Positions 23,022 to 31,791 are shown, counted from the stretch's first letter. The stretch is 38,162 nucleotides of DNA from an uncultured Oscillospiraceae bacterium (GCA_947581795.1 CANPVS010000020.1:1-38162); one strand, 5' to 3'. Program-made: numbers and translations. The notes: a model not told the origin generated them from the sequence alone.

Positions 23022-23434
23022 ATCCATACGACATCTTGGGCGTTGCGCCGGACGCCAGCGACGAGGAGATCGCGAAAGCCTATAAGCGCCTGGCAAAGCG
23101 CTACCACCCGGACCTGAATCCGGGAGACGCCGCGGCGGCGGAGCGGATGGGCCGCATCAACCAGGCCTACGACCAGATCAAGGCCATGCGCCAGCGGGGC
23201 GGGGCCTATAGCGGCCAGACCGGCGGGCAGTACGGCCCGTCCTACACCTACTCCTATAACTACAGCTATACGCCCCGACGGCGCAGTCCCATCGGCATGA
23301 TCATCGCCGTGGTGGTGATGTTCTTCCTCATCCGGCTGGTGCTGAGCCTCCTGTTCGGCGGCTACAGCCGGGCCTACACGGTCCCCGGCTACTATCCCGG
23401 CTATTACGGCTATTACCAAGTCATTCCCCGATGA
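23018..23434 (+). CDS. Membrane-anchored J-domain (DnaJ-like) protein
   Basis: A 138-residue protein. Residues 1-62 are a J domain ('PYDILGVAPDASDEEIAKAY', with HPD at 30-32) that would stimulate an Hsp70 such as DnaK. A tyrosine/glycine-rich linker follows (66-88), then a membrane helix (about 94-112) and a tyrosine-rich tail. It lacks the Gly/Phe, zinc and substrate domains of DnaJ, so it probably recruits Hsp70 to the membrane. GTG start, chosen because it overlaps the preceding stop and because 'NPYDILG' is the usual opening. Confidence 0.88.
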   Translation: MNPYDILGVAPDASDEEIAKAYKRLAKRYHPDLNPGDAAAAERMGRINQAYDQIKAMRQRGGAYSGQTGGQYGPSYTYSYNYSYTPRRRSPIGMIIAVVVMFFLIRLVLSLLFGGYSRAYTVPGYYPGYYGYYQVIPR

Positions 23435-23466
23435 AAAACGACCTGTCCAGTCGGACAGGTCGTTTT
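23435..23466. terminator. Bidirectional terminator between J-domain gene and TPM gene
   Basis: A perfect 14-bp stem (23435-23448/23453-23466) with AGTC loop and AAAA/TTTT ends, between convergent genes. Confidence 0.9.
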
Positions 23467-23476
23467 GCATATGCGT

Positions 23477-24457
23477 TTATCTTCTGCCGCGGAAACCGCC
23501 GCCGCCGTGGCCGCCGAAGCCGCCGCCTCTGGTGCCGCCGGAGGAGGGACGGCTGGACCCGCCGAAGCCCCCGCTGCGGGGACGGCTGCTGCTGGTGAAG
23601 CCGGAGCGGCGGGTGGGTGCGCTTCGGAAGGCGCCCGGTCCGGGACCGGGGCCAGGTCCGGGGCCGAAACCGCCGCCGGGCGGGGGAGGCGGGGGCTGAC
23701 GCCGGTACCACTCCCGATAGCGCCGCCGGCCGCCGGGCAGGAAAATGGGCATGAATCCGCCGGTATAGCCCCACCGGCTCATACGGACGAACCGGCTGGC
23801 CGCGCCGATCACCCAGAAAACGACCAGAGCGAGAAGGATCAGCACAACGATGCCGATGATGGAGGAGCCGCGGCTCACCGGCTGCGGCGGCTCATAGCCA
23901 TAGTCGTAACCGTACCCATAGCTGCCGCCGTTGTTCACCGGCTCCTCGGCCACTGGCTCCACGCCGTAGTAGTCCAGATACCAGTCGTAGATATGACCGG
24001 CCAGGGTGCGGACTGCCTCGTCGAACCGGTCAGCGTCCACATCGTCCCAGAAGTCGTCGTACCAGCTCTCTTTGAAGCCGTCGTAGAAGGCCTCGTCCAG
24101 GCCGTCGCCCACGGTGACGCCGCCCCGATACTCCTCGGTGACCAGCAGGATGAGCGCGCCGTTGGACTCGCTGGCGCTGCCCACGCCCCAGTCGTTCAGA
24201 AGCCTGGTGGCGTACACGTCCGCGTCCTCGTCCAGATAGGTGACCGTGGCCACCACCAGCTGGGCGTTGTGGCACTGGTTTTCCAGCACATCGTTGTATT
24301 CGACGAGCAGTTCCTCCGTCTCGGCGGAGAGGACGTTGGCGTTGTCCACGGCGTAAAAGCCGTCGCCGGTGCCGGCGGGCAGCGCCGCGAAGGCGGGACT
24401 GGCCAGAAGCGCCAGGCCTATGGTCGCCGCGATAAGGCAGGTGAATAGTCTCTTCAT
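23477..24457 (-). CDS. TPM domain (YgcG-type) membrane protein
   Basis: A 326-residue protein: signal peptide (1-24), TPM domain (about 35-160; 'VDNANVLSAETEELL', 'LLNDWGVGSASESNGALILL', 'EYRGGVTVGDGLDE'), tyrosine-rich linker, one membrane helix (about 203-225), and a low-complexity tail rich in Pro, Gly, Ser and Arg. TPM proteins of this shape commonly sit next to LemA proteins, as here. Their function is poorly known; roles in photosystem repair (plants) and cell envelope upkeep have been proposed. The ATG has a GAGGTGATGGG box. Confidence 0.88.
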   Translation of the reverse strand: MKRLFTCLIAATIGLALLASPAFAALPAGTGDGFYAVDNANVLSAETEELLVEYNDVLENQCHNAQLVVATVTYLDEDADVYATRLLNDWGVGSASESNGALILLVTEEYRGGVTVGDGLDEAFYDGFKESWYDDFWDDVDADRFDEAVRTLAGHIYDWYLDYYGVEPVAEEPVNNGGSYGYGYDYGYEPPQPVSRGSSIIGIVVLILLALVVFWVIGAASRFVRMSRWGYTGGFMPIFLPGGRRRYREWYRRQPPPPPPGGGFGPGPGPGPGPGAFRSAPTRRSGFTSSSRPRSGGFGGSSRPSSGGTRGGGFGGHGGGGFRGRR

Positions 24458-24466
24458 CCCATCACC

Positions 24467-25036
24467 TCATGGAAAGGTCTCCGGCGCGTCCACGCCCACC
24501 ACGTGCCGGAGGATATTGGCGGGGAAGGCGCCCAGCACCTCGTCCCGGAAGGCCAGGATGTGGCTGCTGTAGGCGCTGCTGTCCAGCTCGGACTGGGCGC
24601 TGTGGAAGTCGGAGAGGATGGCGTCATAGTCGTCGTGGCTCTCCGGCAGGGCTGCGCCGGACGCTTTGACCGCCTCCACCTGGGCCACTGCCTCCGCCAG
24701 GGCCTGATTGGCCTGGGCGATAGCGGAGATGTCCCTGGCGGCGAGGGCGTCGTCCAGGGCCACACGGGCCGTGTTCACGGCCTGGTAAGCCTCCGCCCAT
24801 TCGCCGTCTGTGCCGATGACGGACAGCAGCCGGGTGGACAGGGCCACGCAGTTTTCCAGGTGGTCCGCCGGGGCGGACCAGCCGCCGTCCTCCTTGAGAA
24901 GGCTCCGGTCAAAGAAGGCCTCCTCCGCGTCCCGGCATGCCTTGTTCAGGCTCCGCTTGCAGCCCAGGAAAGAAAACAGGACTACCACGACTACAAATAC
25001 AACGATGGCTGTAGAACGTCTTTTAAAGATACTCAT
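24467..25036 (-). CDS. LemA-like membrane-anchored protein
   Basis: A 189-residue protein with a short basic N-terminus, one membrane helix (about 10-25) and helical repeats. The end, 'ILAFRDEVLGAFPANILRHVVGVD', and the 'HDDYDAILSDFHSAQ' helix fit the LemA family, although the N-terminal 'LV..RN.....L' motif is degenerate. The 'FLGC' at the end of the helix could serve as a lipobox. It is followed 9 bases on by the TPM gene. The ATG at 25036 is only 4 bases from the structured repeat; the GAGG that serves as ribosome binding site belongs to the repeat's minus strand. Confidence 0.75.
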   Translation of the reverse strand: MSIFKRRSTAIVVFVVVVVLFSFLGCKRSLNKACRDAEEAFFDRSLLKEDGGWSAPADHLENCVALSTRLLSVIGTDGEWAEAYQAVNTARVALDDALAARDISAIAQANQALAEAVAQVEAVKASGAALPESHDDYDAILSDFHSAQSELDSSAYSSHILAFRDEVLGAFPANILRHVVGVDAPETFP

Positions 25037-25039
25037 AAA

Positions 25040-25205
25040 AGCCTCGCAGAGTTCGCCGCCGGAGCGGCGAATAAAGTGGGATGATTTTTCCGGGGGCGTG
25101 TACCTCGGAAAAATCTCTTATCGGCTCACGAAGTGTGCGAGCGCAGCGAGTGCGCGTATGTGAGCCGCAGCCTTCTCGTTTGAAAGGGTCTCCCTTTCAA
25201 ACGAC
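25040..25205 (+). repeat. Structured dispersed repeat, copy 2
   Basis: A 166-base element matching copy 1 at 18787-18968 in blocks. Hairpins: A, 25052-25059/25064-25071, perfect; B, 25084-25095/25103-25114, with an A-T outer pair where copy 1 has T-A; C, 25122-25129/25160-25167, with two pairs replaced (C-G to T-A, G-C to A-T) and a different inner part; D, 25177-25188/25192-25203, identical. Its RNA strand (plus, by G-T pairs in B and in copy 1) is opposite to the flanking telA and lemA-like genes, so it is not simply their untranslated region. It ends exactly at the telA stop codon. Confidence 0.85.
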
Positions 25206-26420
25206 TTATCCGCGCATGTCCAGCAGCTTCTGCTTCAGCTCGCCTTCGATGCGGCCAAGCTCCACCTCGGCCTGGGCCCGGCGGGCACGGCCGTCGTCCT
25301 GGATCTTGCGCACATCCTCCAGGGTCTGGATGAGCTCCTTGTTGGTCTCCTGCAGGGTCTCCAGGTCCACGATGCCCCGCTCGGCCTCCTGGGCCACGCC
25401 CACGGACCCGGTGTGCAGGGCGGCGGCGTTCTTGCGCAGCAGCTCGTTGGTGACTTCACTGACCTCATGGGTGGCCTCCATGGCCTGCTGGGAGTTGTAC
25501 ATACTCAGGGCCAGGACCATCTGGCTCTTCCACAGGGGGATGGTGTTGTCGATGGCGGTCTGGATCTTCTCAACCATGAGGGAGTCGTTGTTCTGGATAA
25601 GGCGGATCTGGGGGCTCATCTGGATGGAGATCATCCGGGTCAGCTCCAGGTCGTGGATCTTCTTCTCGAAGCGGCCCAGCATGGAGGCGTAGTCGTTGGC
25701 GGCCTGGGCGTCCTCGGGGGCTCCGGTCTCGGCGGCCTTCTTCTGCAGGGCGGGCAGCTCCGTGGCCTTCAGCTCCTCCAGGCGGAGCTTGCCGGCGATG
25801 ATATACATGGTCAGCTCCTTGAAGTACGCCTGGTTCATCTCGTACATGTTGTCCATGGTGACGATGTCTTTGTTCAGGGTGATCCAGTGCTGGTTGAGGG
25901 CCTCGGTGATCTTGTTCACGTTGACCTCGGCCTTGTCGTACTTCACCTTCATGTCGGAAAAGCTACGGGCGGCCTTCTTGAAGAGGCCTTTGAGGCCCTT
26001 GGGCTGTTCCGTGGATACATCCAGGCCGTTCAGCTCGCCCACCAGGTCGGAGAGCATATCGCCCACCTCGCCCAGGTCCTTGGTGCGGACCTGCTCCAGC
26101 GCCTGAGCGGAGAAATCGGCGATGTTCTTCTGGGCGGCGGAGCCGTAGGAAAGCACCTGGGCGGAGTTGGTCACGTCGATCTTCTTGGCGAACTCCCGGA
26201 CGGCGGCCTGCTCCTCGGGGGCCAGGTCGTTGATGTCCAGCTTTTCCACGGGGGCCTCCGCCTCGGCCTGGTTGGCAACGGCTTCGGCGGCGGGAGCGGT
26301 CTGCACGGCGGCAGCCGTAGCCGCAGGGGCGTCGGGGGCGGCAGTGGGGTCAGGCGCGGCGGGCGCCTCGGGGGTGGGATCCAGCGTCAGGTTGAACTCA
26401 TACTTTTTCTCGTCGGCCAT
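25206..26420 (-). CDS. telA: TelA/KlaA family protein
   Basis: A 404-residue protein of the TelA (toxic anion resistance) family. An alanine/proline-rich N-terminus (1-60) precedes a long helical, probably coiled-coil domain; 'LTRMISIQMSPQIRLIQNND' with 'VEKIQTAIDNTIPLWKSQM' forms the family core, and 'AVKYDKAEVNVNKITEAL'-like helices come before it. TelA proteins are linked to tellurite and antimicrobial tolerance, but the mechanism is unknown. No signal peptide or membrane helix. It follows xpaC on the same strand after 40 bases, the usual pairing in Firmicutes. Confidence 0.93.
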   Translation of the reverse strand: MADEKKYEFNLTLDPTPEAPAAPDPTAAPDAPAATAAAVQTAPAAEAVANQAEAEAPVEKLDINDLAPEEQAAVREFAKKIDVTNSAQVLSYGSAAQKNIADFSAQALEQVRTKDLGEVGDMLSDLVGELNGLDVSTEQPKGLKGLFKKAARSFSDMKVKYDKAEVNVNKITEALNQHWITLNKDIVTMDNMYEMNQAYFKELTMYIIAGKLRLEELKATELPALQKKAAETGAPEDAQAANDYASMLGRFEKKIHDLELTRMISIQMSPQIRLIQNNDSLMVEKIQTAIDNTIPLWKSQMVLALSMYNSQQAMEATHEVSEVTNELLRKNAAALHTGSVGVAQEAERGIVDLETLQETNKELIQTLEDVRKIQDDGRARRAQAEVELGRIEGELKQKLLDMRG

Positions 26421-26460
26421 GATAGTAATCCTTTCCGTATATCGTATTTTCTCTTTTGCG

Positions 26461-27135
26461 TTAGTTTTCCTTGGCTTTTTTCAGGAATTCCTGCAGGTCG
26501 TCGTCCTTGCCCAGACCCTCCCGGGACAGCAGGTTCTCCATCACCTTGATGTCGGCGTCCACGTCCATGGCGTCGTTCTTATAGAGGGCGTCCAGCTGCT
26601 TCTGGAAGGCGTCGGCCTCCGTCTGGAGCATGTCCGCGATGCGGCCCTTGGCGCCGGAGATGTTCTCGCCGTCCACACCTACGCCGCTCATGCGGTCGTA
26701 TGCCTCCAAAAGCTGGATGGTGGAGGGGAGGAAGTAGCTCTGGAACTTCTGGATCTGGGGCACGTCAGAGGCGTCCTGGACAGCGTCCTGGGCGATGGCG
26801 TCGCTCAAGGAAATGAGCTTTTCGATCTTCGCCTTTACGCCGGCGTCGGCGATGGACCCGGCCAGCCGCTCCATCTCGCCCTTTGCCCTGGCCGCCTCCG
26901 CCAGGATGGCGTCCACGGTTGCGCCGTAGCTCACGGGTTCCGGCTCCGGCTCGGGGACATACTCGATCTTCGGCTTGATGAGCTTGTCCGCCAGAAGCCA
27001 TGCCGCCGCCGTCACCAGCGCGGCGATGAGAAAGTGCTTCCAGGCGTACAGGGGGAACACCAGGGCGTATACCGCGAACACCGCCGCGGCGATATACACC
27101 GGTATAGGGGACCTGCGCTTTACTTCTCGCATCAT
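26461..27135 (-). CDS. xpaC: XpaC family protein (5-bromo-4-chloroindolyl phosphate hydrolysis type)
   Basis: A 224-residue protein with two membrane helices near the N-terminus (about 12-30 and 34-50) and a helical cytoplasmic domain ('LISLSDAIAQDAVQDASD', 'KFQSYFLPSTIQLLEAYDRM', 'LYKNDAMDVDADIKVMENLL'). The 'YFLPSTIQLLEAYDRM' core is typical of XpaC. The named hydrolytic activity is old and doubtful; the consistent fact is the genetic link with telA, seen here. Start at 27135 or 27132, both behind GGAGG. Confidence 0.88.
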   Translation of the reverse strand: MMREVKRRSPIPVYIAAAVFAVYALVFPLYAWKHFLIAALVTAAAWLLADKLIKPKIEYVPEPEPEPVSYGATVDAILAEAARAKGEMERLAGSIADAGVKAKIEKLISLSDAIAQDAVQDASDVPQIQKFQSYFLPSTIQLLEAYDRMSGVGVDGENISGAKGRIADMLQTEADAFQKQLDALYKNDAMDVDADIKVMENLLSREGLGKDDDLQEFLKKAKEN

Positions 27136-27157
27136 ATCGCCTCCCTGGAGGGTACAA

Positions 27158-27195
27158 TTTATAATTATTTTATGCTGAATCATCAATTCCGTCAA
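27158..27195 (-). promoter_or_regulatory. Promoter(s) of the xpaC-telA cluster
   Basis: Two overlapping candidates on the minus strand, each with 17-base spacing: TTGACG (27190-27195) with TAAAAT (27167-27172), and TTGATG (27181-27186) with TATAAA (27158-27163). Confidence 0.65.
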
Positions 27196-27202
27196 GGATT
27201 AC

Positions 27203-27232
27203 TTGCTAGAACCGCCTATCTCATGGTATACT
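27203..27232 (+). promoter_or_regulatory. Possible promoter of rpe-recR
   Basis: TTGCTA (27203-27208), 18 bases, TATACT (27227-27232). The leader to rpe would be about 119 bases. Divergent from the xpaC promoter, 8 bases away. Confidence 0.5.
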
Positions 27233-27357
27233 ACTTTCAGGCAGATATTTCCACAGGCAAAACGGTGGGGACAGACCGGACAGGCCGGCCCATCCCCTAT
27301 ATAAAAGCCTTGTCGCGCGCGGCGCGGCTGGACCATATTATGCGGTGGGGGAGCCAT

Positions 27358-28020
27358 ATGACAAACATAAAGATCGCACCCTCCATCCTCGCGGCGGATT
27401 TTACGCGGCTGGATGATGAGATAGAGCGCGTCCTGAAAGCCGGGGCGGATTATATCCATATCGATGTGATGGACGGCCAGTTCGTGCCCAACATCTCCAT
27501 GGGCGTGCCCGTGGTGGAGAGCATCCGCAAGACGTTCCCGGACGCCTTTTTGGACGTGCATCTCATGATCGTCAATCCCAGCGACTACGTGGAGGCGTTC
27601 GCCAAGGCCGGCGCCAGCCACATCACGGTCCACCTGGAAGCCGACAAACCGGAGGATATATCCCTGGCTCTGAACATGGCCCGGAACTGCGGGGTGCGCA
27701 CCGGCCTCTCCGTCAAGCCCGTCACGCCGGCGGTAGCGTTGGAGCCCTGGCTCGCGGAGTTGGACATGGTTCTGGTGATGACGGTGGAGCCTGGTTTCGG
27801 CGCACAGCCGTTCATGTATGACCAGATGAAGAAGGTCGCCGCCATCCGCAAGCGCCTGGACGAGGTGAACCCGGCCTGCGACGTGGAGGTGGACGGGGGT
27901 ATCAAGCCCGACACCGCCCCCATCGCCCGGGAGGCGGGGGCCAACGTGCTGGTGGCCGGGTCCGCCATTTTTGGTAAGGAGGACTACGCCGCCGTTATCA
28001 AAGAACTGCGCGGCAGGTGA
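27358..28020 (+). CDS. rpe: Ribulose-phosphate 3-epimerase
   Basis: A 220-residue TIM barrel that interconverts ribulose 5-phosphate and xylulose 5-phosphate in the pentose phosphate pathway. Motifs: 'IAPSILAADFTRL', 'IHIDVMDGQFVPNIS', 'LDVHLMIVNP', 'VMTVEPGFGAQPF', 'VEVDGGIKPDT' and 'VLVAGSAIFG', with the metal-binding His and Asp in place. The long frame upstream is antisense to xpaC and telA; the real start at 27358 has GGGGGAG. It ends 6 bases before recR. Confidence 0.96.
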   Translation: MTNIKIAPSILAADFTRLDDEIERVLKAGADYIHIDVMDGQFVPNISMGVPVVESIRKTFPDAFLDVHLMIVNPSDYVEAFAKAGASHITVHLEADKPEDISLALNMARNCGVRTGLSVKPVTPAVALEPWLAELDMVLVMTVEPGFGAQPFMYDQMKKVAAIRKRLDEVNPACDVEVDGGIKPDTAPIAREAGANVLVAGSAIFGKEDYAAVIKELRGR

Positions 28021-28026
28021 GAAGAT

Positions 28027-28626
28027 ATGCCCTTTTTTCCCGTACCCTTTGAAGAACTGATAGACCGCTTCGCCTCTCTTCCCGGCATAGGCCGCAAGAG
28101 CGCCCAGCGCCTGGCCTTTCACGTGCTGGCGCTGCCGGAGGGGGAGGCGGAGGCTTTCGCCGAGACCATCCTCCGGGCCCGGCGGACCGTACATACCTGC
28201 CCCATATGCCAGAACCTGACGGACGGGGAGATCTGCTCTGTCTGCGCCGACGAGCGGCGGGACAGGTCCGTCATATGCGTGGTGGCGGAGGCCCGTGACG
28301 TGGCCAGCCTTGAACGGAGCCGGGAGTATAACGGCGTGTATCACGTGCTCCACGGCGTGCTGTCCCCCATGAGCCACATCGGCCCCGACGACATCCGCAT
28401 CTCGGAGCTGGTGAAGCGGGTAGCGGAAGGGGACGTGAAGGAGGTCATCATGGCCACCAATCCCGACACCGAGGGGGACGCCACGGCCATGTATATCGCC
28501 CGGCTCCTGAAGCCCTTCGACGTACGGGTGACCCGCCTCGCCTACGGTATCCCCGTGGGCTCCAATCTGGAATTTACCGACGACGCGACTTTGGTCCGGG
28601 CGTTGGAGGGCCGCCGCGACATGTGA
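28027..28626 (+). CDS. recR: Recombination protein RecR
   Basis: A 199-residue protein for RecFOR-dependent loading of RecA at gaps. It has the helix-hairpin-helix 'FASLPGIGRKSAQRLAFH', the zinc finger 'CPICQNLTDGEICSVC' at about 58-73, the Toprim region ('ICVVAEARDVASLE', 'IMATNPDTEGDATA') and the C-terminal 'VTRLAYGIPVGSNLEFTDDATL' (split core 'RLAYGIPVGS'). Length is standard. It usually lies next to dnaX and an YbaB gene; here it follows rpe. Confidence 0.96.
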   Translation: MPFFPVPFEELIDRFASLPGIGRKSAQRLAFHVLALPEGEAEAFAETILRARRTVHTCPICQNLTDGEICSVCADERRDRSVICVVAEARDVASLERSREYNGVYHVLHGVLSPMSHIGPDDIRISELVKRVAEGDVKEVIMATNPDTEGDATAMYIARLLKPFDVRVTRLAYGIPVGSNLEFTDDATLVRALEGRRDM

Positions 28627-28727
28627 GCGGTCCATCGGAATATTTTTCCCACATACGGTTATGATCATTACGGACAGGCGCCGCCTGTCCGAACTGGTGT
28701 TACATATTGCAAGGAGTATAAAGTTTC

Positions 28728-30386
28728 ATGGCACAAAAATTGAAGATCATGGCGCTTGGCGGTCTGGACGAGATCGGCAAGAATCTCTATGTTTACGAGT
28801 ACGGCAAGGACATCCTGGTGGTGGACTGCGGTATGGGCTTTCCCGACGAGGACATGTACGGCATTGACACGGTGGTGCCGGACGTGACATACCTGGTGCA
28901 GAACAAGGACCGGGTCCGGGGCATGGTCCTGACCCATGGCCACGAGGACCACATCGGCGCGGTGCCCTATGTGATGAGCCGCATCGACTGCCCTATATAC
29001 GCCACCCGCCTCACGGCTGGGCTGGTGCGGCTGAAGCTGGAGGAGCACGGCCTGGCCGACCGGGTGAAGCTGGTCACCTGCTCGGCAGGTGACACCTTCA
29101 AGGTGGGCAGCGCCTTCACCTGCGAGCTCATCCACGTGAACCACTCCATCGCCGACAGCGTGGCGGTGGCGATCAAGACGCCCATCGGCACGCTCATCCA
29201 CACCGGCGACTTCAAGATAGACCTGACCCCCATCGAGGGCGGCGTGTTCGACTTCCACCGGTTCGCGGAGCTGGGGAAGGAGGGCGTGCTGGCGCTGCTT
29301 TCCGACTCCACCAACGTGGAGCGGCCGGGCTACTCCGACTCGGAGCGGCATGTGGGGGAGAGCATGGAACGGCTGTTCCGGGGCTGCGACAAGCGCATCA
29401 TCGTCACCACCTTCGCCTCCAACGTCCACCGCATCCAGCAGATCGTGAACTGCGCAGCCAAGTATAAGCGCAAGGTCTGCGTCACGGGCAGGAGCATGGA
29501 AAACGTGATCCGCCTGGCGGTGGAGGAGGGCTATCTCACCGTCCCCAAGGACGTGCTGGTGGACATCAACCACATCAACTCCCTGAACCCCGCCAAAGTG
29601 GTCATCATCACCACCGGCAGCCAGGGGGAGAACATGTCGGCCCTGTACCGCATGGCCTTCTCCGAGCACCGGCAGGTGAAGATCGGCGCGGGGGACCGGG
29701 TCATCATCTCCGCCTCCGCCATCCCCGGTAATGAGCGCACCGTGACCCGGGTCATCGACGAGCTGTTCTCCAAAGGCGCCGAGGTCATCTACGACCGGAG
29801 CATCGATATCCACGTGTCCGGCCACGCCTGCCAGCAGGAGCAGAAGACCATGCTGGCCCTGACCAAGCCCCGGTTTTTCATCCCCGTCCACGGGGAGCAC
29901 CGGATGCTCTGCCGCCACCGGGACCTGGCCGAAGAGATGGGCATGCGCCCGGCGGATATCATGATCGCCGGCATCGGCGACGTCATCGAGCTGACCGCCA
30001 AGCGTATCACGAAAAACGGCACCGTGCCCTCCGGGCGCGTGCTGGTGGACGGCACGGACGACAGCGGCGTGGAGAACGCGGTCATGCGTGATCGGCAGCA
30101 CCTGGCCCAGGACGGCATGGTGGTGGTGGTCATGACCATGTCCCAGGACGGGGAACTTCTGGCCGAGCCGGAGATCATCACCCGGGGCTTCGTATATGTC
30201 CGGGACAACGCCGAGCTCATGGAGGAGATGCGCCGGGTGGTGTATGAGAGCATCCTGTCCTGCCAGCGGGCCCGCATCAACGACTGGGCGGAGATCAAGG
30301 GCCGCATCAAGAGCCAGCTCAGCGGCTATCTCTATAAGGTCACCCGCCGCAGTCCCATGATCCTCCCTGTCATCACGGAAGTGTGA
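28728..30386 (+). CDS. rnj: Ribonuclease J
   Basis: A 552-residue metallo-beta-lactamase/beta-CASP nuclease for mRNA decay and rRNA processing, with endonuclease and 5'-3' exonuclease action. The zinc site 'LTHGHEDHIG' (HXHXDH) is complete; 'HTGDFKID', 'LLSDSTNVERPG', 'TTGSQGENMSAL' and 'PVHGEHRML' follow, with a C-terminal domain. AAGGAG lies 11 bases upstream of ATG. A 10-bp hairpin at 28671-28691 sits in the gap after recR but lacks a T run. Confidence 0.95.
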   Translation: MAQKLKIMALGGLDEIGKNLYVYEYGKDILVVDCGMGFPDEDMYGIDTVVPDVTYLVQNKDRVRGMVLTHGHEDHIGAVPYVMSRIDCPIYATRLTAGLVRLKLEEHGLADRVKLVTCSAGDTFKVGSAFTCELIHVNHSIADSVAVAIKTPIGTLIHTGDFKIDLTPIEGGVFDFHRFAELGKEGVLALLSDSTNVERPGYSDSERHVGESMERLFRGCDKRIIVTTFASNVHRIQQIVNCAAKYKRKVCVTGRSMENVIRLAVEEGYLTVPKDVLVDINHINSLNPAKVVIITTGSQGENMSALYRMAFSEHRQVKIGAGDRVIISASAIPGNERTVTRVIDELFSKGAEVIYDRSIDIHVSGHACQQEQKTMLALTKPRFFIPVHGEHRMLCRHRDLAEEMGMRPADIMIAGIGDVIELTAKRITKNGTVPSGRVLVDGTDDSGVENAVMRDRQHLAQDGMVVVVMTMSQDGELLAEPEIITRGFVYVRDNAELMEEMRRVVYESILSCQRARINDWAEIKGRIKSQLSGYLYKVTRRSPMILPVITEV

Positions 30387-30387
30387 A

Positions 30388-31791
30388 ATGAACGCAGTGA
30401 AAAGCGACAGAACAGCGGTATTTGAGACCATGCCAGTGCCTCGGGCGGTCTGGACCATGGTCCTGCCGGCCATCATCAGCCAGCTGATCGTGCTGATCTA
30501 CAACATGGCCGACACGTTCTTCATCGGCCGCACCAACGACCCCTATATGGTGGCCGGGGCGTCGCTGATCCTGCCGCTGTTCAACATCACGGTGGCGCTG
30601 GCTGGCCTGTCCGGCGTGGGCGGCGGGGCGCTGATCTCCCGGCTGCTGGGGCAGAAGCGGGCGGACGAGGCCCGGCGGGTGTACAGCTTTTGCGTTTATC
30701 TGGCGCTGGCCGTGTCGGCGCTGTTCTCCCTGGGGACGCTGGCGTTCATGCGGCCGCTGATGGACCTTCTTGGCGCCGGGGACGATACCCGGGCCTTCGC
30801 GACCGGCTACGCTTTTTGCGTGATCGTCTGCGGCGGGGTGCCCACAGTGCTTTCCAACACGCTGGCCACACTGATCCGCAGCATCGGCGAGTCCGGGAAG
30901 GCCGGCTTCGGTATCACCATGGGCGGCGTCATCAATATCGCTCTGGACCCGCTTTTCATGTTCGTGCTGTTGCCGAAGGGACATGAGATCATGGGCGCTG
31001 GCATCGCCACATGCCTTTCCAACTGCATCGCCTGCGGCTATTTCATCGTGGTGCTGAGAAGGCTGAAGACAAACGGCGTCCTGCGCCTGGGAAGGCTCAC
31101 AGAGCTGCCGGAGAAGGCGAGCCTCAAGTCCATTTTCTCTGTGGGCGTGCCCTCGTCCATCACCTCGCTGCTGTTCGACCTGGACTACATCGTCATCGAC
31201 CGGCTCATGACCGGCTACAGCGACATCGCTCTGGCCGCAGTGGGCATCGTTCTGAAGGTGGAGCGGCTGCCGCTCAATACCGGCGTGGGGATATGCCTGG
31301 GCATGACGCCCATCGTCGCTTACAACTTCTCGGCCCGCAACTATGAGCGGATGAACGCCGTCAAACGCTATTCCCTGAAGATCGGCCTACTATGCGCGGC
31401 TGTGAGCATCGTATTGTATGAGCTTTTCGCCGGGCAGATCATGAGCATATTCATCCGGGACGAGCAGACAGTGGCTCTGGGCACGGGGTTCCTCCGGGCC
31501 CGCATCCTGGCCACGCCGCTGATGTTTTTGAGCTTCTTCCATGTCCACCTGTTCAACGGCTTCGGGGAGGGCGGCCACGCGCTGTTTCTGGGCGTTGTCC
31601 GCTGGCTGGGGCTCAACATTCCCATGCTGTTTTTGCTGAACCGGCTGGTGGGCATGAACGGCATCGTCTGGTCACAGTTCGTCGCGGACGCGCTGAACGT
31701 GATGCTGTGCTTCGCCGTCTACCGGCGGTATGCCCACAGTGCTTTTCCCGGCGGCGGGAGCAATAAACTTGTGAAGGAGAAAACAGTATGA
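30388..31791 (+). CDS. MATE family efflux transporter
   Basis: A 467-residue membrane protein with 12 predicted helices. It opens with 'WTMVLPAIISQLIVLIYNMADTFFIG', the usual MATE helix 1 (core 'YNMADTFFIG'), with 'GVGGGALISRLLG' and 'NIALDPLFMFVL' later. It would export drugs or metabolites using a Na+ or H+ gradient. The start is 1 base after rnj ends, so it is expressed with it. Its stop overlaps the start of the next gene. Confidence 0.93.
   Translation: MNAVKSDRTAVFETMPVPRAVWTMVLPAIISQLIVLIYNMADTFFIGRTNDPYMVAGASLILPLFNITVALAGLSGVGGGALISRLLGQKRADEARRVYSFCVYLALAVSALFSLGTLAFMRPLMDLLGAGDDTRAFATGYAFCVIVCGGVPTVLSNTLATLIRSIGESGKAGFGITMGGVINIALDPLFMFVLLPKGHEIMGAGIATCLSNCIACGYFIVVLRRLKTNGVLRLGRLTELPEKASLKSIFSVGVPSSITSLLFDLDYIVIDRLMTGYSDIALAAVGIVLKVERLPLNTGVGICLGMTPIVAYNFSARNYERMNAVKRYSLKIGLLCAAVSIVLYELFAGQIMSIFIRDEQTVALGTGFLRARILATPLMFLSFFHVHLFNGFGEGGHALFLGVVRWLGLNIPMLFLLNRLVGMNGIVWSQFVADALNVMLCFAVYRRYAHSAFPGGGSNKLVKEKTV

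Noticed and set aside
23580-23701. Low-complexity Gly/Pro/Arg coding region as a DNA repeat array
   Set aside because: It is the C-terminal tail of the TPM protein in a consistent reading frame, not a separate repeat.
26167-27357. Long plus-strand extension upstream of rpe
   Set aside because: It is antisense to telA and xpaC; the family start and a ribosome binding site are at 27358.
28671-28691. recR terminator
   Set aside because: A 10-bp perfect inverted repeat with a one-base centre but no T run, followed by the rnj ribosome binding site; kept only as a note under rnj.
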